A stretch of DNA of 19,971 nucleotides. It comes from Elusimicrobiota bacterium. GTDB lineage: Bacteria > Elusimicrobiota > Elusimicrobia > UBA1565 > UBA9628. The DNA lies in NCBI GenBank assembly GCA_028869495.1, contig JAGWRY010000189.1, positions 1 through 19,971 of the forward strand. Direction: 5' to 3'. The translations under genes were made by a program, and so were the position numbers. Position 1 is the stretch's first letter. Each line of letters begins with the position of its first letter. Shown piece by piece: positions 7,180 through 16,321 of the stretch. Below the pieces are notes generated by a model. It was not told where the DNA came from. It did not search any database and saw only the letters and a list, made by a program, of their open reading frames with translations.

Positions 7180-8145
7180 ATGCGCCCGCTCCGGCCCCTC
7201 GCCGTCGTCCTGGCCCTGCTGTGCGCCGCCGCGCCGGCGCGCTCGGCCGGGGACGACGGCTGGCACGAGACGACGACCCCGCACTTCCGCATCGAGCACC
7301 AGGCGGTCTGGCTGCCGGCCGGGCTGACGATGGGCGTCGAAAGCGTCCACTTCCGCCTGCTGATGGACCTCGGGATGTTCTCGAACTGGATGTCGAACGC
7401 GCGGATCACGCTCTACCTCTACAGGGACCAGGACGCCTACGTCCACGGGCGCTTCTCGCCGCCGACCTGGTCGAACGGCCTGGCGATCTACGACCAGAAG
7501 GCCGTCGCGATCCCGACGATGCCGGCGACGTCCGAGATGCTGAGGGTCCTGGCCCACGAGACGACCCACGTGATCTTCGTCAACTACTTCCGGGAGAAGA
7601 AGCGCGACCCGCCGAACTGGATCAACGAGGGCCTCGCGATGCTGGAGGAGAACTCCGACCCCCAGCGCCCGGAGCTCTCGCGCTGGTACCAGGCGATGGT
7701 GCGCATGGACCCGAGGAAGTGGTTCCCCCTGGACCGCTTCTTCGCGCTCTCCCCGATCCGCGACCTCGGCTCGGACAAGGCGGCGGTGGCCGTCTTCTAC
7801 GTGCAGGCGTACTCGATCACGAACTTCCTCCTGCGCGAGCACTCGCACCTGCAGTTCAAGGCCTTCTGCGACCACCTGCGCGACGGGATGTCCGCCCCGG
7901 AGGCGCTGAAGCTCGTCTACCACTACGACGACCTCGGCCGGTTCGAGAAGGACTGGCTGGCCTGGACGGCGGACCCGGCGCACCGGCGCGCGGTCGCGGC
8001 CCTGCCCGTCTCGGCGCGCGAGGCGCCGGCGTCCGTCGACCAGTCGGCCGCGCTCAGCGGCAAGGCCTGGTTCTCGTCGGGCTGGTACGACTCGTCGTGG
8101 AAGATCCGGATGCCCTCGGTCTTCCCGGCCTCGAGCGGGCAGTAG
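7180..8145 (+). CDS. Secreted gluzincin-type metallopeptidase (peptidase MA-like)
   Basis: The 321-residue protein has a clear Sec signal peptide: MRPLRP, hydrophobic LAVVLALLCAAA, cleavage probably after ARSA near residue 23. The mature part carries a zinc-peptidase motif AHETTH (His126, Glu127, His130) followed by WINEGLA with Glu150 as probable third ligand. This HExxH...E spacing matches the peptidase MA-like superfamily often annotated as hypothetical. It would act in the periplasm or outside the cell; the substrate is unknown. The C-terminus is rich in Ser and Trp (SGWYDSSWK). It is divergent from hpnJ with about 100 nt between, and convergent with uvrA with a 3-nt gap. I infer proteolysis from the intact motif; no neighbour hints at a partner. 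Confidence 0.75.
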   Translation: MRPLRPLAVVLALLCAAAPARSAGDDGWHETTTPHFRIEHQAVWLPAGLTMGVESVHFRLLMDLGMFSNWMSNARITLYLYRDQDAYVHGRFSPPTWSNGLAIYDQKAVAIPTMPATSEMLRVLAHETTHVIFVNYFREKKRDPPNWINEGLAMLEENSDPQRPELSRWYQAMVRMDPRKWFPLDRFFALSPIRDLGSDKAAVAVFYVQAYSITNFLLREHSHLQFKAFCDHLRDGMSAPEALKLVYHYDDLGRFEKDWLAWTADPAHRRAVAALPVSAREAPASVDQSAALSGKAWFSSGWYDSSWKIRMPSVFPASSGQ

Positions 8146-8148
8146 CGG

Positions 8149-10980
<2,832 letters not shown>

Positions 10981-10991
10981 GATGGGCGGTC

Positions 10992-11000
10992 ATTTTACCA
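10992..11000 (-). promoter_or_regulatory. Extended -10 promoter of uvrA
   Basis: On the minus strand the sequence reads TGGTAAAAT, identical to the element before hpnJ. The hexamer ends 11 nt before the uvrA ATG, so the predicted leader is only about 5 nt and the message would be nearly leaderless. No recognisable -35 accompanies it. Confidence 0.55.
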
Positions 11001-11015
11001 TTTCGCCCGTCCCGG

Positions 11016-11030
11016 CCGCCCGGCGGGCGG
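11016..11030. repeat. Short GC inverted repeat in the uvrA/HNH intergenic region
   Basis: CCGCCC and GGGCGG form a perfect 6-bp stem around GGC. It lies in the 152-nt stretch (10981-11132) between divergent uvrA and the HNH gene, upstream of both. No U-tract follows on either strand, so it is not an intrinsic terminator. At this GC content such stems arise often by chance. The rest of the stretch holds the uvrA -10, a tandem GGCGCT repeat at 11105-11116, and the weak HNH promoter. Confidence 0.35.
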
Positions 11031-11094
11031 AACAAAGGAGAGGGCGGGCGCGTAGGGTGGGAGCCGCGCGCGGAGTCCGCCGCGGCTGACTAAC

Positions 11095-11100
11095 GATAAT
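11095..11100 (+). promoter_or_regulatory. Possible -10 of the HNH nuclease gene
   Basis: GATAAT is one base from the TATAAT consensus and lies in a locally A/T-rich patch. The predicted start near 11107 would give a leader of about 26 nt that carries the GGAGG at 11123-11127. It lacks the TGN extension seen at the other promoters in this window, and I find no -35. Confidence 0.35.
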
Positions 11101-11132
11101 CACTGGCGCTGGCGCTAGTCGCGGAGGGAGTG

Positions 11133-12245
11133 ATGGGGGCGATGGATGACTGCCGAAGCCTGACGGACGACGATTTGGCTCGGGATCTGGCGTTCTTGGC
11201 TCAGCGTGATCGTCATTGTCTCGGCAAGCTCCTGGCCCATCTGGCCGAGTACGACCGCCGCCAGCTTTGCGTCAAGCGCCACGGCGATTCCCTGTTTTCG
11301 TACTGCGTGAGAATCCTCGGCTACGACGAGTTCGACGCGTATCGCCGCATCCGCGCGGCTCGGGTCGCCGCACGCTTCCCGGAATCGCTCGCTCTGATCG
11401 AGAAGAGCCGTCTGACCCTGTCCGCGATCGTGGCGCTCCATCCCTATCTCACGGACGAGAACCGCGGGGAATGGTTCGCTCTCGCCACCGGGAAGTCGCG
11501 CAAGGCGATCGAGGCGCTTCTCGCCGCGAGATTCCCGCAGGGAGCGCGACAGGACTACCTTCGCAGTCATCCCGCGCCGCCGGTCCAGGTGGCGTCCTCT
11601 ACTCCACCGCAGGCCGTCGATGTCCTTCCGTCCGGCACAGAGACGGCTGGCGACGCATCGTCTTCCAAGACATTCGCGCCCGCCGCGGCGCCTTCGGCGG
11701 AAGGCCCTCTCCCGTCCCGCCCGCACGAATGGCAGGCGATGGTCCCGATCTCCGCCGAGCGCGTGCGCATCGGCTTCGACGCGGCGCTGGCCGTGAGGAG
11801 CCTGATCGACCGCGCGCGGCAGGTCCTGCGCCACAAGTATCCGGAGGGCCGGCTCGAGGACGTCGTCAAGGAGGCCCTCGAGGTCCTGCTCGACCGCAAG
11901 GACCCCCAGCGCCGCCTCGGCTTCAAGCCCGCGCCCGTCGTCCGCGACGCGGCCCCGGGCGAGCCGCGCTTCCTGCGCGCGCTCCGCGCCGGGCGCTACG
12001 TGCCGGCGCGGGTCAAGCGCGAAGTCTGGCGGCGCGACGACGGGCGCTGCGCGTGGCGCTTCGAGGACGGGACGCTCTGCGGGTCGCGCGACGGCCTCGA
12101 GTACGACCACGTCCGCCCGTACGCGCGCGGCGGACGCTCCGACGACGCGCGCAACGTGCGCCTGCTCTGCCGCGCGCACAATCGCCTGGCGGCCGAGCGG
12201 GCGGGGCTGACGCTCGTCAGCGGGCGCGCGGCGGGGAGCGCCTGA
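11133..12245 (+). CDS. HNH endonuclease with helical N-terminal domain
   Basis: The 370-residue protein has three parts: a helical N-terminal region (about 10-140), a Pro/Ala/Ser-rich linker (about 145-198), and a C-terminal HNH nuclease domain. The nuclease motif is EYDHVRPYARGG (Asp325, His326), Asn341, then LLCRAHN (His349, Asn350). Cys306, Cys316, Cys346 and His349 or its neighbourhood could form a zinc site. I chose the ATG at 11133 because GGAGG (11123-11127) lies 5 nt upstream; GTG 11130 or ATG 11142 are possible. Such proteins are common in several bacterial phyla, often in several copies, and their role (mobile, defence or repair) is unknown. The first half uses many T- and A-ending codons, unlike its neighbours. 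Its 3' end overlaps nadB by 29 nt, tail to tail. Confidence 0.85.
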   Translation: MGAMDDCRSLTDDDLARDLAFLAQRDRHCLGKLLAHLAEYDRRQLCVKRHGDSLFSYCVRILGYDEFDAYRRIRAARVAARFPESLALIEKSRLTLSAIVALHPYLTDENRGEWFALATGKSRKAIEALLAARFPQGARQDYLRSHPAPPVQVASSTPPQAVDVLPSGTETAGDASSSKTFAPAAAPSAEGPLPSRPHEWQAMVPISAERVRIGFDAALAVRSLIDRARQVLRHKYPEGRLEDVVKEALEVLLDRKDPQRRLGFKPAPVVRDAAPGEPRFLRALRAGRYVPARVKREVWRRDDGRCAWRFEDGTLCGSRDGLEYDHVRPYARGGRSDDARNVRLLCRAHNRLAAERAGLTLVSGRAAGSA

Positions 12246-13818
12246 GGAACGCCGGGCGCCGATGGGACGCGCGCGGGCGCGGACAGTCGAGCGTGTAGTG
12301 CAGGCCGCGCGACTCGCGCCGCGCGAGCGCCGCGCGGATCACGAGCGTCGCGACGTCGGCGATGTTGCGCAGTTCGACGATGTCCGGGGTCGGGACGGTG
12401 TCCCAGTAGTACTGGGCGATCTCGCGGCTCAGCAGCTTCATGCGCGACAGCGCGCGCGTCAGGCGCTTGTCGGTGCGCACGATGCCGACGTAGTTCCACA
12501 TCAGACGGCGGACCTCGTCCCAGTTCTGCGAGACGACGACGGCCTCGTCCGAGGTGACCGCCTGGCCGTACTTCCACGGCGCGGCGCGGAACGGGGCCGC
12601 GCGCCCGGGCTCCCCGTCCGCGGCCAGGCGCTCGGCGAGGCGGTGCGCGAACACGCAGCCTTCCAGGAGAGAGTTGGACGCGAGGCGGTTGGCGCCGTGC
12701 AGGCCGGTGCGCGCGGTCTCCCCGACCGCGTACAGGCGCGGGACCGACGTGCGGCCCCAGGAGTCGGTCGCGACGCCTCCGCAGAAGAAGTGAGCGGCGG
12801 GCACCACGGGGATCGGGTGCTCGGCCATGTCGATGCCGAAGCCGCGGACCTTCTCGTAGATGTTCGGGAAGCGCGCGGCCAGGAACTTGCGCCCGCGCCG
12901 CGTCATGTCCAGGTAGACGCAGGCGTCGCCGGTGCGCTTCATCTCGGCGTCGATCGCGCGGGCGACGACGTCGCGCGGGGCCAGCTCGCCGCGCTTGTCG
13001 TAGCGCGGCATGAAGCGCTCGCCGGACTTCAGGCGCAGGAGGCCGCCCTCGCCGCGCAGGGCCTCGGAGAGCAGGAAGCTCTTCGCGAGCGGGTGGTACA
13101 GGCAGGTCGGATGGAACTGCACGAACTCCATGTCGGCCATCGCGGCTCCGGCGCGCCAGGCCATCGCCATGCCGTCTCCGGTCGCGATGTCCGGGTTCGA
13201 CGTGTACAGGTAGACCTTCCCGGCCCCGCCGGTCGCCAGCACCGTCGCCGAGGCCTCGAAGGCGCCGATGCGGCCGCTGGCGCGGTCCATCACGTACGCG
13301 CCGCGGCAGGCCCGCTCGCGGTCGAGCAGCAGGTCGACGGCCAGCGTGTTCTCGACGACCGTCACGCCGGGAGCCGCGCGCACCGCGGCGACGAGCGCGC
13401 GCTCGATCTCTCGCCCGGTGATGTCTCCCGCGTGCAGGATGCGGCGGTGCGAGTGGCCGCCCTCGAGGCCGAGGTCGACGACGGACTCGCGCTCGGTGAA
13501 GCGCACGCCGAGGTCCTGCAGCTCGCGCACGCGCTCCGGGGCCTCGGCGACGGTCATGCGCACGATCCTCTCGTCGCAGAGCCCCGCGCCCGCGACCAGC
13601 GTGTCCTTGACGTGCGACTCGAAGCTGTCGAGCTTGCTCATGACGGCCGCGATGCCGCCCTGCGCGTAGTTCGTGTTCGACTCGGCGGCCTCCTTCTTCG
13701 TCGCCAGGACGACCGTCCCCAGGCGCGACAGCTTCAGCGCCGAGAGCAGGCCCGCGATGCCGCTGCCCAGGACCAGGAAGTCGCTGCGGCGGGAGGAGTC
13801 GGCGGCCGGAGCGCTCAT
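12217..13818 (-). CDS. nadB: L-aspartate oxidase NadB
   Basis: The 533-residue flavoprotein oxidises L-aspartate to iminoaspartate, the first step of de novo NAD synthesis, in the cytoplasm. It shows the FAD-binding GSGIAG at 18-23, NTNYAQGGIAA at 48-58, HSHRRILHAGD at 122-132, the active-site region EFVQFHPT at 231-238, LAPRDVV near 279-285, and GLHGANRLASNSLLEG near 380. The C-terminal helical domain ends with the usual GLHYTLD, followed by a short Arg/Pro-rich tail that lies over the end of the HNH gene. These motifs, particularly HSHRR and the full length, favour NadB over the related succinate dehydrogenase/fumarate reductase flavoproteins. No nadA or nadC is in the window, so it is transcribed alone. 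The ATG at 13818 has no clear ribosome binding site. Confidence 0.96.
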   Translation of the reverse strand: MSAPAADSSRRSDFLVLGSGIAGLLSALKLSRLGTVVLATKKEAAESNTNYAQGGIAAVMSKLDSFESHVKDTLVAGAGLCDERIVRMTVAEAPERVRELQDLGVRFTERESVVDLGLEGGHSHRRILHAGDITGREIERALVAAVRAAPGVTVVENTLAVDLLLDRERACRGAYVMDRASGRIGAFEASATVLATGGAGKVYLYTSNPDIATGDGMAMAWRAGAAMADMEFVQFHPTCLYHPLAKSFLLSEALRGEGGLLRLKSGERFMPRYDKRGELAPRDVVARAIDAEMKRTGDACVYLDMTRRGRKFLAARFPNIYEKVRGFGIDMAEHPIPVVPAAHFFCGGVATDSWGRTSVPRLYAVGETARTGLHGANRLASNSLLEGCVFAHRLAERLAADGEPGRAAPFRAAPWKYGQAVTSDEAVVVSQNWDEVRRLMWNYVGIVRTDKRLTRALSRMKLLSREIAQYYWDTVPTPDIVELRNIADVATLVIRAALARRESRGLHYTLDCPRPRASHRRPAFLRRSPPRAR

Positions 13819-13850
13819 CGCGGAGCGGTGTTGAAAGGGGCGTCCATCAG

Positions 13851-13859
13851 TGCTAGCAT
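13851..13859 (+). promoter_or_regulatory. Extended -10 promoter of the carbonic anhydrase operon
   Basis: TGCTAGCAT fits TGNTANNNT. The predicted start near 13866 lies 2 nt before the ATG at 13868, and no ribosome binding site is present, so a leaderless transcript is likely. The hexamer overlaps the nadB -10 on the opposite strand. Confidence 0.5.
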
Positions 13860-13866
13860 TCTAACA
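13858..13866 (-). promoter_or_regulatory. Extended -10 promoter of nadB
   Basis: On the minus strand the sequence reads TGTTAGAAT, with hexamer TAGAAT at 13863-13858. The predicted start near 13851 gives a leader of about 32 nt. It shares bases 13858-13859 with the -10 hexamer of the divergent carbonic anhydrase operon, so polymerase could occupy only one at a time. Confidence 0.55.
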
Positions 13867-13867
13867 C

Positions 13868-14395
13868 ATGCTCCGCACGATCGAAGGGGTTTCGCCGAAG
13901 GTCCACCCGAAGGCGTTCGTCCACGACTCCGCCGAGCTGATCGGCCGCGTCGAGCTCGCCGCCGGCGCCTCGGTCTGGCCCGGCTGCGTCCTGCGCGGCG
14001 ACATCGACCGGATCGTCGTCGGCCCGAACTCGAACGTGCAGGACCTGACCGTGATCCACACGCGCGAGGGGCGTCCGACGATCCTCGGGCGCGGGGTCAC
14101 GGTCGGCCACCGCGTGATCCTGCACGGCTGCCGAGTCGGCGACCGCGCGCTCGTCGGCATGGGCGCGATCGTGATGGAGGCCGAGATCGGCGCGCGCGCG
14201 CTGATCGGCGCCGGCGCCCTGATCCCGGCCGGGATGCGCGTGCCGCCCGGCGTCCTGGTCCTGGGCTCTCCGGGCCGCGTCGTGCGCAAGCTGAAGCCGG
14301 ACGAGCTGCGCATGCTGGCCGAGTCCGAGCGCGACTACGTCGCGCGCGCGCGCCTGCACGCGGCGACCTCGCGGGTCGTCTTCGGGCGCGGATGA
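13868..14395 (+). CDS. Gamma-class carbonic anhydrase-like left-handed beta-helix protein (YrdA/PaaY type)
   Basis: The 175-residue protein consists of hexapeptide repeats of the left-handed beta-helix, as in gamma carbonic anhydrases, which assemble as trimers with zinc or iron between subunits. The three metal-ligand histidines are present: His64 (VIHTREGRPT), His81 and His86 (GHRVILHGC). LRGDIDRIVVG (42-52) and NVQD (56-59) are also family-typical. The length equals that of the small bacterial members (YrdA, PaaY, CaiE). CO2 hydration is plausible from the intact ligands, but many small members are of unproven activity, and CoA-linked roles are known in PaaY. It is first of six overlapping genes; the next start overlaps its stop as ATGA. 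No ribosome binding site is seen, which fits a leaderless start. Confidence 0.9.
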   Translation: MLRTIEGVSPKVHPKAFVHDSAELIGRVELAAGASVWPGCVLRGDIDRIVVGPNSNVQDLTVIHTREGRPTILGRGVTVGHRVILHGCRVGDRALVGMGAIVMEAEIGARALIGAGALIPAGMRVPPGVLVLGSPGRVVRKLKPDELRMLAESERDYVARARLHAATSRVVFGRG

Positions 14396-15174
14396 CCGCC
14401 CCCGAGGCCTTCGCCGCCGGAGCGGCGGTCGGGGGGCTCCTGGCGGCCCTCGCCGTGCGGCGCTGGGATGCCGGACGCGAGGCGCGCCAGGCGCGCCTCT
14501 TCTCGTTCGCGATGCACGAGATCAACACCCCGGTCACCGCGGTCAACATGACGGTCATCAACCTGCTCGGCGGGATCTTCGGCGAGGTCCCCGCCGACCA
14601 GCTGAAGTGGCTGGAGATGACGCGCGACCAGGTCGGCCGCCTCGGCGCGATCGTCGGCGAGCTGCGCGACCTCGTCCACCTCGAGATGCACCGCGACCTG
14701 AAGGCGCACCTGCTCGACGCGGACCCGGCCGAGCTCGTCGAGGAGGCGCTGTCGTCCCTGCGCCGCGGCTTCCATCACGCCGGCGTCGAGCTGGCCGTCG
14801 AGCTCGAGCCGGGCCTGCCGCGCGTGCGCGTCGACGCGGACCGCGCTCCGCGCTCGCTGGCGAGCCTGCTCTATCACGCGCGCAAGTTCCGCGCGTCGGG
14901 CCCCGTGGCCCTGCGCGTGCGCCGCGCGGGCGCCGGGGTCGCCTGCGAGGTCTCCTACCGGAGCGCGCGCCTGACCCCGGACGACGCCCGCGCGAGCCTG
15001 GATCTCTATTATCCGGCGCGGCGCCGGCGCGACCAGGTCCTCTCGGCGACCGGCGTCGGGCTCGGCCTGGTCCGCGCGCTCGCGCGCGGCGCGGGCGGGG
15101 ACCTCGAGTTCGCGGCGGACGCGGGGGGCGGCGCGCGCCTGACGCTGACCTGGCCGCTCGTCGAGGCCTCCTGA
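14392..15174 (+). CDS. Small sensor-less histidine kinase with degenerate ATP site
   Basis: The 260-residue protein has one N-terminal membrane segment (about 5-22), then directly a dimerisation/phosphoacceptor helix with FAMHEINTPVTAVN (His42), the HExxxP H-box of HisKA kinases. There is no separate sensor domain. The C-terminal region resembles HATPase_c: the N-box region LASLLYHARKF (157-166) has His162 where the Mg-ATP-binding Asn is expected. The DxGxG loop is missing (SYRSAR near 188-193), but the G2 loop ATGVGLGL (219-226) and the end GGGARLTLTWPL are kept. It may thus have poor or no kinase activity and act as a scaffold, phosphatase or phosphotransfer protein. The response regulator gene overlaps its stop by one base and is the likely partner. 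Confidence 0.83.
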   Translation: MTAPEAFAAGAAVGGLLAALAVRRWDAGREARQARLFSFAMHEINTPVTAVNMTVINLLGGIFGEVPADQLKWLEMTRDQVGRLGAIVGELRDLVHLEMHRDLKAHLLDADPAELVEEALSSLRRGFHHAGVELAVELEPGLPRVRVDADRAPRSLASLLYHARKFRASGPVALRVRRAGAGVACEVSYRSARLTPDDARASLDLYYPARRRRDQVLSATGVGLGLVRALARGAGGDLEFAADAGGGARLTLTWPLVEAS

Positions 15175-15542
15175 TGGCGCGCATCCTGATCGTCGAGGAC
15201 GAACAGGAGATCGCCGAGAACCTGGCCGCGCTCCTGGCCGCGAAGGGCCACAAGGTCGAGACCGTCGCGGACGGCGCCGACGCCCTCCCGCGCGCGCGCC
15301 GCTTCGCGCCGGAGGTCGTCCTGCTCGACGTGATGCTGCCGCGCATGTCCGGCTTCGACGTCTGCAAGCTGCTCCGCGCCGATCCGAAGACCGCGAAGGC
15401 CAAGATCGTGATGGTGACCGGCCTCGGGCGCGTCGGCGACGTCGACACCGCCTTCGCGTCGGGCGCCGACGACTACCTGATCAAGCCGTTCGACTCCGAC
15501 CGCCTGTTCCGCAAGATCGACAAGGTCCTGGCCCTGCCGTGA
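15174..15542 (+). CDS. Single-domain response regulator (CheY-like receiver)
   Basis: The 122-residue protein is one receiver domain with no output domain. All key residues are present: acidic pair Glu8/Asp9, phosphoacceptor Asp52 (LLDVMLP), Thr82 (MVTG) and Lys104 (LIKPFD). Such proteins act by protein-protein contact or phosphate relay, as CheY, PilH or Spo0F do. The ATG overlaps the kinase stop (TGATG), so the pair is translationally coupled, and the regulator should interact with that kinase. Because the kinase looks catalytically weak, the phosphate may come from elsewhere. The next gene starts 4 nt before its end. Confidence 0.93.
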   Translation: MARILIVEDEQEIAENLAALLAAKGHKVETVADGADALPRARRFAPEVVLLDVMLPRMSGFDVCKLLRADPKTAKAKIVMVTGLGRVGDVDTAFASGADDYLIKPFDSDRLFRKIDKVLALP

Positions 15543-16321
15543 GCCGGGGGCCGTCGCCGCGCTCGGCCTACCGCCGCCTGCTGTCCGCCTACGGCCCCCA
15601 GGGCTGGTGGCCGACGACGCGCCCCGGCGCCGCGCGGCCGTCCTACGAGCCCCTCCGCGCCCGCGCGCTGACCGAGGCCGAGCGCGTCGAGGTCTGCGTC
15701 GGCGCGATCCTGACGCAGAACACGGCCTGGACGAACGTCGAGAAGGCGCTCGCGGGCCTGCGCCGCCTCGTCCCGCGCCTCGGCTGGGCCGCCTTGTCGC
15801 TTCTGCCGGAGCGGCGCCTGGCGGAGGCGGTGCGCTCGTCCGGCTACTTCCGCCAGAAGGCGCGCAAGCTGAAGATCCTCGCCGCGGCCGCGCGCGCGGC
15901 CGGCGGCGCGACGCGCGCCTGGCTCGCGGCGGGCCGCGTGGAAGAGCGGCGCGCCGAACTGCTAGGCTTGTGGGGCGTCGGCCCCGAGACCGCGGACTCG
16001 ATCCTGCTCTACGCCGGAGGACGCCCGAGCTTCGTGGTCGACGCTTACACGCGGCGCATCGGCGCGCGCCTGGGCTGGTGGCGCGCGGCGACGTACGACG
16101 AGGCGCGGGACTTCCTCGTCGCGCGCCTGCCGACGGACCGGGGACTCTATGCCGAATTCCACGCCCTGCTCGTGCGCCACGCGAAGGAGCACTGCCGCGC
16201 CCGTCCGGACTGCCGCGGCTGCCCTCTGCGCCGCTCTTGCGCTTTCGTCCGCCCCGCGTCCGGCCCTGGCCGCGGCCCCGGCCCTCGAGGCCGCCGCGGC
16301 CAAGGTCGACATCACCCCTGA
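15539..16321 (+). CDS. EndoIII-related HhH-GPD DNA glycosylase with FeS cluster (COG2231 type)
   Basis: The 260-residue protein belongs to the endonuclease III superfamily of base-excision repair enzymes. Visible are YGPQGWWP near 18-25, AILTQNTAWTNVEKA at 56-70, the helix-hairpin-helix LLGLWGVGPETADS at 141-154, catalytic Asp168 in FVVDAYT, and the cluster ligands Cys219, Cys225, Cys228 and Cys234 (C-x5-C-x2-C-x5-C, one shorter than the x6 of E. coli Nth). Glu150 stands where Nth has its lyase Lys, so a monofunctional glycosylase is expected. The WWP and QNTAW motifs fit the COG2231 subgroup. The GTG start overlaps the regulator stop (GTGA). After Cys234 comes a 26-residue Gly/Pro/Arg tail that is read from DNA encoding the next gene's signal peptide. 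Confidence 0.87.
   Translation: MSRGPSPRSAYRRLLSAYGPQGWWPTTRPGAARPSYEPLRARALTEAERVEVCVGAILTQNTAWTNVEKALAGLRRLVPRLGWAALSLLPERRLAEAVRSSGYFRQKARKLKILAAAARAAGGATRAWLAAGRVEERRAELLGLWGVGPETADSILLYAGGRPSFVVDAYTRRIGARLGWWRAATYDEARDFLVARLPTDRGLYAEFHALLVRHAKEHCRARPDCRGCPLRRSCAFVRPASGPGRGPGPRGRRGQGRHHP
16149..16321 (+). other. 173-nt two-frame coding overlap
   Basis: This segment is translated in one frame as the end of the DNA glycosylase, including its four FeS-cluster cysteines, and in another as the n-region and signal peptide of the ceramidase-like protein. Both readings look functional on their own terms, so both are likely constrained over at least 16193-16240. Confidence 0.65.

Noticed and set aside
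11016..11030. Intrinsic terminator or strong regulatory hairpin between uvrA and the HNH gene
   Set aside because: The 6-bp GC stem lies upstream of both divergent genes and has no U-tract on either strand.
10981..11132. LexA/SOS box before uvrA
   Set aside because: I looked for a CTG-N10-CAG or similar palindrome near the uvrA start and found none.
12217..13818. Succinate dehydrogenase or fumarate reductase flavoprotein
   Set aside because: Motifs such as NTNYAQGGIAA and GLHYTLD, the length, and absence of iron-sulfur or membrane subunit genes fit L-aspartate oxidase.
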